The notes under the pieces were generated by a model. It searched no databases and was not told where the DNA came from. It saw only the letters and a list, made by a program, of their open reading frames with translations. From an uncultured Rhodanobacter sp. (lineage in GTDB: Bacteria; Pseudomonadota; Gammaproteobacteria; Xanthomonadales; Rhodanobacteraceae): a DNA stretch of 8,885 bases. The stretch covers positions 1 through 8,885 of the forward strand of contig CALCWL010000096.1 of assembly GCA_937906285.1 (NCBI GenBank), given 5' to 3'. The translations under genes were made by a program, and so were the position numbers. This document shows positions 1 through 5,331 of the stretch, in pieces (positions within the stretch are counted from its first letter, which is position 1; every line of letters starts with the position of its first letter).

Positions 1-150
1 GGCACGCTTGCGCTTGCGCTCCTGGGTCGGCTTTTCGTAGAACTCGCGCTTGCGCGTCTCGGCCAGCACGCCGGCCTTCTCGCAGGTGCGCTTGAAACGA
101 CGCAGTGCGATCTCGAACGGCTCGTTCTCGCGAACTTTTACGTTGGGCAT
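1..150 (-). CDS. rpsU: 30S ribosomal protein S21 (partial, N-terminal 50 residues)
   Basis: Reading the minus strand from the ATG at 150-148 gives a protein that starts MPNVKVRENEPFEIALRRFK and continues with a Lys/Arg-rich stretch (KREFYEKPTQERKRKRA). This is the S21 signature. S21 is a small basic protein of the 30S subunit platform, near the 3' end of 16S rRNA, and acts in translation initiation. S21 is usually about 70 residues, so roughly the last 20 codons lie beyond the left edge. A GGAG ribosome binding site (plus-strand 156-159) sits 5 nt before the ATG. The leader also has a small hairpin (CCCGC/GCGGG, plus-strand 173-177 and 182-186). In gammaproteobacteria rpsU commonly leads into dnaG and rpoD, which would be off the left edge. 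The identification is secure; the frame is too short to be called by simple ORF length. Confidence 0.96.
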   Translation of the reverse strand, partial: MPNVKVRENEPFEIALRRFKRTCEKAGVLAETRKREFYEKPTQERKRKRA

Positions 151-210
151 GGAAACTCCGGGTGGTAATCTGCCCGCCTGTGCGGGACAGTGGAAAGTGG
201 TGAGCCGCGA

Positions 211-240
211 ATTATACCGTGGATAACAGAGAATTTTCAA
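211..240 (-). promoter_or_regulatory. sigma70 promoter of rpsU
   Basis: On the minus strand the sequence reads TTGAAA (plus-strand 235-240), an 18-bp spacer, then a perfect TATAAT (plus-strand 211-216). This is a near-consensus sigma70 promoter pointing at rpsU. The start of transcription should be near 204, giving a leader of about 54 nt that includes the 173-186 hairpin and the GGAG site. The -35 box and spacer overlap the first codons of the tsaD frame as opened at 219. Both hexamers are read directly; promoter activity is inferred. Confidence 0.8.
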
Positions 241-1280
241 AGCCGGCCAACCGGCCGGTGCTGGGCATCGAGAGCTCCTGTGACGAGACCGGCGTAGCCA
301 TCCTGCGCTGGCAGCCGGATGCCCCGGGGGCGGGCCTGCTGGCCCACACCCTGTACAGCCAGATCAAGTTGCACGCCGATTACGGCGGCGTGGTGCCCGA
401 GCTGGCCAGCCGCGACCACGTGCGCAAGCTGCTGCCGCTGATCCGCGAGGCGCTGGCCCAAGCCGGGCTGGGCGTGCGCGACCTCGGCGGGGTGGCCTAT
501 ACGGCCGGTCCCGGCCTGGTCGGCGCGCTGTTGGTGGGCGCATCGGTGGGCCGCGCGCTGGCCTGGGCGCTGGACGTGCCGGCCCTCGCCGTCCACCACA
601 TGGAAGGTCACCTGCTGGCCCCGCTGCTGGAGGCCGACCCGCCGGAGCCGCCGTTCGTGGCCCTGCTGGTGTCTGGCGGCCACTCGCTGCTGGTCGAGGT
701 CAAGGCGATCGGCGAATACGCCATCCTGGGCGACACCCTGGACGACGCCGCCGGCGAGGCCTTCGACAAGACCGCCAAGCTGATGGGCCTGCCGTATCCC
801 GGTGGTCCGGCGCTGGCGAAGCTGGCCGAGCAGGGGCGTCCGGGCGTGTTCCGCTTCTCGCGGCCGATGACCGACCGGCCCGGGCTGGATTTCAGCTTCT
901 CCGGCCTGAAAACCCAGGTGCTGCTGGCGTGGCAGAAATCCGACCAGAGCGAGCAGACTCGCGCCGACGTGGCGCGCGCCTTCGAGGAGGCGATCGTGGA
1001 GACGTTGCTGATCAAGTGCCGCCGCGCCCTGGAGGCCACCGGTACCCGCCGGCTGGTGATCGCCGGCGGGGTGGGCGCCAACCGCCGGCTGCGTGCGGAA
1101 CTGGCGGCGGCCGGCGAGAAGGACGGCTTCCGCACGTACTTCCCCCGCCTGCAGTTCTGCACCGACAACGGCGCGATGATCGCCCTGGCCGGCGCGATCC
1201 GGCTGGCCAGCGGCCAGCAGCAGGACGAAACCGTGCAGGTGCGCCCGCGCTGGGACCTGCAGACGTTGCCGGCTGCCTGA
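219..1280 (+). CDS. tsaD: tRNA N6-threonylcarbamoyladenosine synthase subunit TsaD
   Basis: TsaD (formerly Gcp/YgjD) transfers threonylcarbamoyl from threonylcarbamoyl-AMP to A37 of ANN-decoding tRNAs, working in the cytoplasm with TsaB and TsaE. The ASKHA-fold phosphate motif is VLGIESSCDETG (residues 14-25). The metal ligands are His127 and His131 in HHMEGHL, with Asp316 in CTDNGAM. SGGH (152-155), DDAAGEAFDKTAK (175-187) and FSFSGLK (225-231) are also family landmarks. The length of 353 fits; E. coli TsaD is 337. The start is uncertain. The GTG at 219 adds about 13 residues before the family's usual N-terminus, has no Shine-Dalgarno, and its first codons (GAT AAC AGA GAA TTT TCA AAG) are AT-rich in a high-GC gene and overlap the rpsU promoter. 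A GTG at 258 is an alternative but would trim the first beta strand slightly. I saw no good promoter for tsaD. The gene is divergent from rpsU and convergent with the rluF-like gene. Confidence 0.97.
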   Translation: MDNREFSKPANRPVLGIESSCDETGVAILRWQPDAPGAGLLAHTLYSQIKLHADYGGVVPELASRDHVRKLLPLIREALAQAGLGVRDLGGVAYTAGPGLVGALLVGASVGRALAWALDVPALAVHHMEGHLLAPLLEADPPEPPFVALLVSGGHSLLVEVKAIGEYAILGDTLDDAAGEAFDKTAKLMGLPYPGGPALAKLAEQGRPGVFRFSRPMTDRPGLDFSFSGLKTQVLLAWQKSDQSEQTRADVARAFEEAIVETLLIKCRRALEATGTRRLVIAGGVGANRRLRAELAAAGEKDGFRTYFPRLQFCTDNGAMIALAGAIRLASGQQQDETVQVRPRWDLQTLPAA

Positions 1281-1286
1281 GCTGCC

Positions 1287-1356
1287 GTAGGGCGGGCACC
1301 GCCCGCCGCTCCTGGTCTTGGTACGTCGAAAAGCCGGCGGGCAGTGCCCGCCCTAC
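1287..1356. repeat. REP/BIME element: two GTAG-headed hairpins in inverted orientation
   Basis: The 91-bp gap between the convergent tsaD and rluF-like genes contains two near-identical palindromes. The first is GTAG followed by GGCGGGC-ACC-GCCCGCC (hairpin 1291-1307). The second is GGCGGGC-AGT-GCCCGCC followed by CTAC (hairpin 1336-1352). The outer 12 bases are exact inverted complements: GTAGGGCGGGCA at 1287-1298 and TGCCCGCCCTAC at 1345-1356. A GTAG head next to a GC-rich stem-loop is the hallmark of REP elements mobilised by RAYT transposases, such as the SMAG elements of Stenotrophomonas. Two units head to head form a BIME. No RAYT gene is in the window. The position suggests a side role as a bidirectional transcription stop or mRNA-end stabiliser for both genes; this is inferred. 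Confidence 0.85.
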
Positions 1357-1371
1357 AAAGCGACTACGCGC

Positions 1372-2004
1372 TCACCATTGCGTGCGCCCGGGCAGCAAGC
1401 CCTTCAGCTCCGCGTCGGTGAGGTTGCGCCACTGGCCGGGTTTCAGGTGGGCCAGCTTCACGTTGTCGATGCGCACGCGGCGCAGCTGGGTGACCCGGTA
1501 GCCGAAGGCCGCCGCCATCAGGCGGATCTGGCGGTTCAGGCCCTGGGTCAGCACGATCGAGAAACCGAACTTGGCGATGCGGCGCACGCGGCAGCGCTGG
1601 GTCATCTGCCCATGGATGCGCACGCCCTTGCCCATGCCGGCGATGAATTCGTCGGTGACCGCCTTGTTCACGCCGACCAGGTATTCCTTCTCGTGGTGGT
1701 TCTCCGCGCGCAGGATCTCGTTGACGAAATCCACGATGTTGCCGTCCACGGCGTGGTCGGTGGTGCAGGTGATGCCGACCGGCTTGTTCAGCGCGATGTA
1801 GACCGCCTTCTTCGCCGCTGGCGTGGCCGCCAGCACGCGCGCCTTGACGATCTCGCCATCAACGCGCACTTCGTCGCCGTCCAGCGCCTTGGCGCCGGTG
1901 CCCACCACCTCGCCGTTGATGCTCACGCGACCGGCGAGAAGCCACTCGTCGGCTTCGCGGCGCGAACACAGGCCGGCTTCGCTGATGTACTTGTTCACGC
2001 GCAT
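1372..2004 (-). CDS. rluF: RluF-type 23S rRNA pseudouridine synthase lacking the catalytic motif (internal in-frame deletion)
   Basis: The family isomerises uridine to pseudouridine; E. coli RluF acts on U2604 of 23S rRNA. Residues 1-50 form an S4 RNA-binding domain (VNKYISEAGLCSRREADEW). The synthase domain opens with YIALNKPVGITCTT (69-82) and NIVDFVN (89-95), and resumes with EILRAENHHEKEYLV (96-110) and QGLNRQIRLM (154-163), ending at WRNLTDAEL. Compared with E. coli RluF, both flanks align directly. The segment from just after DFVN to a second VN, about 29 residues including the GRLDKDS motif with the catalytic Asp, is missing. The protein is therefore 210 residues, where about 239 would be expected for this core. 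The E. coli Lys-rich C-terminal tail is also absent, which is common in relatives. The frame stays open through the junction. As written it should bind RNA but not catalyse. The ATG at 2004 lacks a Shine-Dalgarno and is preceded by a GATTCCC repeat. It could be a pseudogene, a repurposed RNA-binding protein, or an assembly error. Confidence 0.85.
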   Translation of the reverse strand: MRVNKYISEAGLCSRREADEWLLAGRVSINGEVVGTGAKALDGDEVRVDGEIVKARVLAATPAAKKAVYIALNKPVGITCTTDHAVDGNIVDFVNEILRAENHHEKEYLVGVNKAVTDEFIAGMGKGVRIHGQMTQRCRVRRIAKFGFSIVLTQGLNRQIRLMAAAFGYRVTQLRRVRIDNVKLAHLKPGQWRNLTDAELKGLLPGRTQW

Positions 2005-2010
2005 AAGGCC

Positions 2011-2031
2011 GGGAATCGGGAATCGGGAATC
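2011..2031 (+). repeat. GGGAATC heptamer array (3 perfect copies)
   Basis: Three perfect tandem copies of GGGAATC lie 6 nt upstream of the rluF-like start codon. In the rluF-sense transcript they read GATTCCC three times and occupy the place where a ribosome binding site would be expected. A complementary array lies about 90 bp away (2123-2150). Confidence 0.85.
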
Positions 2032-2122
2032 GGTGAGGTTGGGTGAGGTCGCGCTGATCGGATTTCGTATGGTTTTCGGGCATTGGGCGGCGCGCGTGGC
2101 TCACGTTCTGCAGCTTTTACCT

Positions 2123-2150
2123 ATTCCCGATTCCCTATTCTCGATTCTCA
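2123..2150 (-). repeat. Inverted, degenerate heptamer array overlapping the yadH stop codon
   Basis: The plus strand reads ATTCCCG, ATTCCCT, ATTCTCG, ATTCTCA: four tandem 7-bp units that decay toward yadH. They are the inverted counterpart of the 2011-2031 array. The last unit contains the TGA stop of yadH (2150-2148 on the minus strand). In the minus-strand transcript this array (GGGAATCGGGAAT) can pair perfectly over 13 bp with the GATTCCC array near the rluF-like start. That would close a hairpin with a loop of roughly 90 nt. Confidence 0.8.
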
Positions 2151-2924
2151 GCTCCTCAGCCCCACGCCGCGCCGGAGCAGGTACAGCGCCGCCATCGTCA
2201 ACCCGGCAATGAACACCAGCATCACCACGAAGGCCCCGCCCACCGACACGTCGCTGATGCCGAGAATGCCGTGGCGGAACGCGTTGACCATGTACAGGAT
2301 CGGATTGGCGTGCGAAATGGCGCGCCAGGGCTCGCCCAGCATGTTGATCGAGTAGAACACGCCGCCCAGGTAGGTCAGCGGGGTGATCACGAAGGTGGGC
2401 ACCAGGGCGATGTCGTCGAATTTGCTGGCGAACACCGCGTTGATGAAACCGGCCAGCGCGAAGATCACCGCGCCCAGCAGCACCGCTGCCAGCGCCACCA
2501 GCGGGTGCGCCACCTGCAGCGAGGTGAAGAACAGCGCCACCAGCAGCACCAGCAGGCCGACCACCAGGCCGCGCAGCACCGCGCCGATCACGTAACCCGA
2601 GAGGATCGCCCAGTTGGACATCGGCGCCACCAGCATCTCCTCCACCGAGCGCTGGAACTTGGCGCCGTAGAACGAGCTGGAGATGTTCATGTAACTGTTG
2701 TTGATGATGCTCATCATCACCAGTCCGGGCACGATGTACTGCATGTATGGAACGCCGTCGATCTTGCCGATGCGGCTGCCGATCAGCTTGCCGAAGATGA
2801 TGAAGTACAGCGTCATCGTGATCACCGGCGGGATCAGTGTCTGCGTCCAGATGCGCATGATGCGCACCAGCTCGCGCCGGGCAACCGTGTACAGTGCGAC
2901 GAGGTTGGGCGAGGTGCTGCTCAT
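2148..2924 (-). CDS. yadH: ABC-2 type transporter permease, YadH family
   Basis: This is the inner-membrane permease half of an exporter; the substrate of the YadGH family is not established. The 258-residue protein closely resembles E. coli YadH along its length. Shared landmarks are RIWTQTLIPPVITMTLYFII (24-43, first membrane segment), GSRIG (49-53), VPGLVMMS (65-72), AKFQRSVEEMLVAP (88-101), FDDIALVPTFV (169-179), TPLTYLGGVFYS (181-192) and a C-terminal RRGVGLRS. About six hydrophobic segments can be seen, near 28-46, 62-80, 108-134, 145-165, 174-192 and 230-250, as expected for an ABC-2 membrane domain. The ATG at 2924 overlaps the TGA stop of yadG in an ATGA, which indicates an operon with translational coupling. 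The stop codon lies inside a degenerate heptamer repeat that may form the 3' end structure of the operon. Confidence 0.95.
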   Translation of the reverse strand: MSSTSPNLVALYTVARRELVRIMRIWTQTLIPPVITMTLYFIIFGKLIGSRIGKIDGVPYMQYIVPGLVMMSIINNSYMNISSSFYGAKFQRSVEEMLVAPMSNWAILSGYVIGAVLRGLVVGLLVLLVALFFTSLQVAHPLVALAAVLLGAVIFALAGFINAVFASKFDDIALVPTFVITPLTYLGGVFYSINMLGEPWRAISHANPILYMVNAFRHGILGISDVSVGGAFVVMLVFIAGLTMAALYLLRRGVGLRS

Positions 2925-3874
2925 GCTGCCTTCTCCCGTTTACCTTCCACCAGTCGCACGAACAGTTCCTCCAGCCGATTGGTCTTGGTACGCATCGAGT
3001 GAACGGTGATGCCGTGGCCGGTGAGTGCGCCGAACAGCGTGTTGAGATCCTGCTTGCGGGCCATTTCGGCTTCCAGGGTGCGCTCGTCGACCCGGCGCAG
3101 GGCGATGCCGGCCACGCTGGGCAGTTCGCCTGCCGCCGGCTCGGCCAGGTCAAGCACGAACGTCTCCACGTCCAGCGTCGCCAGCAGGCGTTTCATGCTG
3201 GTGTTCTCGATGATCGTGCCGTGGTCGATGATCGCGATGTTGCGGCACAGCGACTCGGCTTCCTCCAGGTAGTGCGTGGTCAGGATCACCGTGGTGCCGG
3301 CCGCGTTGATGGCGCTGACGAAGTGCCACATCGAACGGCGGATCTCGATGTCCACGCCGGCGGTGGGCTCGTCCAGGATCAGCAGCCTGGGCTCGTTCAT
3401 CATCGCGCGGGCGATCATCAGGCGGCGCTTCATGCCGCCGGACATCTCGCGCGCCTGGTGGAACGCCTTGTCCCACAGCCGCAGTTCCTTCAGGTATTTC
3501 TCGGCGCGTTCGGCGGCGAGCTTGCGCGGGATGCCGTAGAAGCCGGCCTCGTTGACGCAGATGTCGAACGGCTTCTCGAACTGGTTGAAGTTGATCTCCT
3601 GCGGCACCAGGCCGATCAGCTGCATCGCCGCGCTGCGCTCGCGCATGACCGAGCGGCCGAACACCAGTGCATCGCCGCTGCTGGCGTTGACCAGCGAGGA
3701 GAGGATGCCGATCAGGGTCGACTTGCCCGCGCCGTTGGGCCCGAGCAAGGCGAAAAAGTCGCCCTGCTGCACGGTGAGGCTGACGCCCTTGAGTGCCTCG
3801 ACGCCATTGCGGTAGACCTTGCGCAGGTTGTCGACGACCAGCGCGGGGGGCGAATCGTTGTGCGGAACGGACAT
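2921..3874 (-). CDS. yadG: ABC transporter ATP-binding protein, YadG family
   Basis: This is the cytoplasmic ATPase that powers the YadH permease. From the ATG at 3874 the protein has 317 residues, close to E. coli YadG (308). The nucleotide-binding domain is complete. Walker A is GPNGAGKST (45-53), the Q-loop glutamine is Q92 (VPQEINFNQ), the signature is MSGGMKRR (144-151), Walker B and D-loop are LLILDEPTAGVD (164-175), and the switch histidine is H201 (LTTHYLEEAE). A C-terminal regulatory tail of about 95 residues follows. The frame is open to 4006, but I chose 3874. The MSVPHNDSPP start leads directly into the conserved LVVDNLRKVYRNG, and the upstream codons cross a TATAAT box and the gap to the divergent reductase gene. 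No clear Shine-Dalgarno precedes the ATG. The stop overlaps the yadH start by 4 bp. Confidence 0.95.
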   Translation of the reverse strand: MSVPHNDSPPALVVDNLRKVYRNGVEALKGVSLTVQQGDFFALLGPNGAGKSTLIGILSSLVNASSGDALVFGRSVMRERSAAMQLIGLVPQEINFNQFEKPFDICVNEAGFYGIPRKLAAERAEKYLKELRLWDKAFHQAREMSGGMKRRLMIARAMMNEPRLLILDEPTAGVDIEIRRSMWHFVSAINAAGTTVILTTHYLEEAESLCRNIAIIDHGTIIENTSMKRLLATLDVETFVLDLAEPAAGELPSVAGIALRRVDERTLEAEMARKQDLNTLFGALTGHGITVHSMRTKTNRLEELFVRLVEGKREKAA

Positions 3875-3902
3875 GGGCTGCGCCAGGAGGGACAAGCCGC
3901 TT

Positions 3903-3908
3903 ATTATA
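3903..3908 (-). promoter_or_regulatory. candidate -10 box for yadGH
   Basis: The minus strand carries a perfect TATAAT about 29 nt upstream of the chosen yadG ATG, placing the transcript start near 3896 with a leader of about 22 nt. No recognisable -35 hexamer is found 16-18 bp further upstream; the sequence there is GC-rich. It may depend on an activator or be weak. The exact hexamer in such GC-rich DNA, and its position between divergent genes, are the support. Confidence 0.45.
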
Positions 3909-3965
3909 CGGGGCTGACTCCTGTCGTCCGGGCCTGCCCGACGCACACACTGTTTCGGGAAAACC

Positions 3966-4712
3966 ATGGCCGAATCCTTCCAGCTCCGTCTCGTCGACGC
4001 CCGCATGCTCGCGCCGACGGTGCGCCACCTGGTGTTCGAGCGTGTCGACGGGCAACCGCTGGCGTTCCAGCCGGGCCAGTTCCTGCAGGTGCATTTCCAC
4101 TACGACGACGGCACACCGACCAAGCGCAGCTACTCGGTGGGCAGCGTCGGGGACGGCGCCTCGCCCGTGCGGCAGATCGAGATCGCGGTGAGCTACGTCG
4201 AGGGTGGTGCCGCGACGAAGCTGCTCGGCGAGTTGCCGGTCGGCGGCATCGTCGACGCCAGCGGCCCGTATGGCCGTTTCTGCCTGCAGGAGGCCGACAC
4301 CCACCCGCGTTACCTGCTGTTGGCCACCGGCACCGGGGTCACCCCGTACCGCGCGATGCTGCCGCAGTTCGAGAAGCTGCTGGCCGCCGGCAATCGCGAA
4401 GTGGTGCTGCTGTACGGCGCCCGCAACGAAACCGAACTGCTCTACGGCGAGGAGTTCGAGGCGTTCGCGCAGCGCCATCCCGGCTTCCTGTTCCACGGCT
4501 GCCTCAGCCGCGAGGCCCGCGCCGTGCCGCGCCCCGGCGATCGGGCCGGCCACGTGCAGAACGTGCTGGCCGAACTCGGCCCCAGCGCCGAACGCGACAT
4601 CGCCTACCTGTGCGGCAACCCCAACATGGTCGATGCCGCCTACGCGGCCCTGCAGGAGTTCGGCCTGCCGGTGAAACAGATCCGCCGCGAGAAGTACATC
4701 TCTTCGCGCTGA
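3966..4712 (+). CDS. Ferredoxin-NADP+ reductase-like flavoprotein (FNR family)
   Basis: This is a 248-residue FAD- and NAD(P)H-binding oxidoreductase that probably moves electrons between NADPH and ferredoxin or flavodoxin in the cytoplasm. The FAD domain (about 1-108) has the PGQFLQVHF strand (36-44) and the FAD motif RSYSVGS (54-60); GPYGRF (100-105) follows. The NAD(P) domain (about 113-248) has LLLATGTGVTPYRAM (117-131), the pyrophosphate-binding turn. YGARNETELLY (150-160) and YLCGNPNMVD (214-223) are typical of FNR proteins. The C-terminus is REKYISSR and lacks the terminal aromatic residue seen in some bacterial Fpr proteins. Length matches E. coli Fpr, but sequence similarity looks moderate, so I give no symbol. 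A weak GGGA lies 5 nt before the ATG. It is divergent from yadG across 91 bp and appears to be a single-gene unit; related reductases for flavins or oxygenases cannot be excluded. Confidence 0.88.
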   Translation: MAESFQLRLVDARMLAPTVRHLVFERVDGQPLAFQPGQFLQVHFHYDDGTPTKRSYSVGSVGDGASPVRQIEIAVSYVEGGAATKLLGELPVGGIVDASGPYGRFCLQEADTHPRYLLLATGTGVTPYRAMLPQFEKLLAAGNREVVLLYGARNETELLYGEEFEAFAQRHPGFLFHGCLSREARAVPRPGDRAGHVQNVLAELGPSAERDIAYLCGNPNMVDAAYAALQEFGLPVKQIRREKYISSR

Positions 4713-4812
4713 CCTCGCCGGCCTTCCCGGTTCACGGCTCTTGCACGTGCGCGTCACGTGGGGTGCGGTAAGCAGGCGTACATGGAATCGGTACGGCGCA
4801 CTTGCCCGGCTG

Positions 4813-4834
4813 AAATGTGACGCGCATCACAATT
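4813..4834 (+). promoter_or_regulatory. CRP/Clp-type operator upstream of the mini-pilin gene
   Basis: The sequence AAATGTGA, a 6-base spacer (CGCGCA), then TCACAATT is an exact match to the TGTGA-N6-TCACA core of CRP-family sites, with the A/T flanks that strengthen binding. In Xanthomonadales the CRP homologue is Clp, whose DNA binding is antagonised by cyclic di-GMP in Xanthomonas and which controls surface and virulence functions. The centre at 4823.5 is about 112 bp before the mini-pilin ATG. The transcript start is not clear: GCTAAA (4857-4862) or GTTACC (4894-4899) could serve as weak -10 boxes. Confidence 0.75.
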
Positions 4835-4840
4835 TGCGAT

Positions 4841-4921
4841 GCGTGCCCCCGCCGCCGCTAAAGCCCGTGCGAGCACGGCCGAAAGCCACTTGAGTTACCC
4901 CGTCATCGGCGGGGGTCACGC
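4841..4921 (+). ncRNA. Candidate structured 5' leader (long-range stem ending at the ribosome binding site)
   Basis: Bases 4841-4854 (GCGTGCCCCCGCCG) can pair with 4907-4921 (CGGCGGGGGTCACGC) over 14 base pairs with one bulged T at 4916. The enclosed 52 bases contain a perfect small hairpin, CCGTG-CGAG-CACGG (4865-4878). A competing fold is visible: 4894-4902 (GTTACCCCG) can instead pair with 4910-4919, which would break the long stem. The stem ends one base before the ribosome binding site, the layout expected of a translation-controlling leader. I could not match it to a known riboswitch class. It would only exist if transcription starts before 4841. A DNA-level role is the alternative. Confidence 0.4.
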
Positions 4922-4922
4922 A

Positions 4923-4927
4923 AGAGG
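4923..4927 (+). promoter_or_regulatory. Ribosome binding site of the mini-pilin gene
   Basis: AGAGG stands 8 nt before the ATG at 4936. It supports that ATG over the in-frame GTG at 4927, which lies inside the Shine-Dalgarno itself, and over a later ATG at 4960. Confidence 0.65.
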
Positions 4928-4935
4928 TGCAGGGC

Positions 4936-5310
4936 ATGAGGAGTCCGCTGGGAAGCAGCATGGTCGGTAGCGCATGGATGGCGCTGGCGCTGCTGGCGGC
5001 CTTTTCGGTTGCCGAAGCCTCCGGCGGGCGGATCTCGTTCTCCGGGGCGGTGGTGGAGCCGACTTGCAGCGTGCCGACCCATGACCTTGCCGCCAGTCTC
5101 CCCGGCCCGGCCGCCCACCCCAGCTCACCGCTGCGACTCGTCTGCGGCCGGACCGCGACCGATCCGGGGCGGCCGTATTCGCGCGTGGTGCTCGATCTGG
5201 ATGCGGCGCGTGGCGCCGACGACCGCCTGCTCAACTACATGATTCGCCGCGCCTCCCCCGCATCCACCGGCGGCACGTCCTACAAGCTGGTCGTGCGCAC
5301 CTACGACTGA
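4936..5310 (+). CDS. Short secreted pilin-like protein (mini fimbrial subunit)
   Basis: The 124-residue protein begins with a signal peptide: MRSPLGSS, a hydrophobic core (WMALALLAAFSVA), then a likely cut after AEA or ASG near residues 28-31. The mature start GGRISFSGAVVEPTCSV resembles the N-terminus of type 1 pilins, where a donor strand precedes the first cysteine. A second cysteine lies 26 residues later (C44 and C70 in this numbering), probably forming the single disulfide. The C-terminus YKLVVRTYD looks like the final beta strand of a pilin. At about 95 mature residues it is much shorter than FimA-type pilins (around 150-160), so several strands must be missing. It could be a minor, capping or terminating subunit, or a degenerate pilin. 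Pilin-fold membership is inferred from the N-terminus and cysteines only. It faces the adhesin gene, with 21 bp between their stop codons, and has its own operator and leader, so it is not in the usher operon. Confidence 0.7.
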   Translation: MRSPLGSSMVGSAWMALALLAAFSVAEASGGRISFSGAVVEPTCSVPTHDLAASLPGPAAHPSSPLRLVCGRTATDPGRPYSRVVLDLDAARGADDRLLNYMIRRASPASTGGTSYKLVVRTYD

Positions 5311-5331
5311 GCGGGTCCGGGCGTCAACGCC

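Larger units (their letters stand above)
4713..4935. other. Regulatory intergenic region between the reductase and the mini-pilin
   Basis: This 223-bp stretch has no convincing coding frame. Just after the reductase it contains two CACGTG palindromes 11 bp apart (4744-4749 and 4755-4760) that could form a short hairpin, but there is no T-tract, so a terminator is not demonstrated. The second half carries the CRP/Clp-type operator (4813-4834), the long stem (4841-4921) and the ribosome binding site (4923-4927) described separately. It is the only gap in the window with this density of regulatory-looking elements. Confidence 0.6.

Noticed and set aside
1300..1371. Intrinsic terminator of tsaD.
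   Set aside because: There are strong stems but no T-run; they are better described as REP hairpins, with termination only a possible side role.
2011..2150. CRISPR-like array.
   Set aside because: The units are 7-bp direct tandem repeats without spacers, so they are simple repeats, not CRISPR.
3885..3891. AGGAGGG on the plus strand, a perfect Shine-Dalgarno.
   Set aside because: No ATG, GTG or TTG follows at a usable distance, and it lies within the leader of the opposite-strand yadG.
2894..4771. A 625-residue plus-strand open frame and a 535-residue minus-strand open frame (3150-4757) over the same region.
   Set aside because: Both are composition artefacts of high-GC DNA. They run antisense or out of frame to yadG and the reductase, have low-complexity His/Arg/Ala/Gln-rich translations, and cross gene boundaries.
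4841..4935. Cyclic di-GMP-I (GEMM) riboswitch, suggested by AAAGCC and the fimbrial context.
   Set aside because: The order of conserved blocks (GCAAACC, GAAA tetraloop hairpin, CGCAAAGCC, receptor helix) cannot be laid onto the sequence, so only an unnamed structured leader is claimed.
5320..5331. Terminator between the mini-pilin and the adhesin (GGCGT-CA-ACGCC).
   Set aside because: The stem is 5 bp with a 2-base loop and no T-tract on either side, too weak to list.
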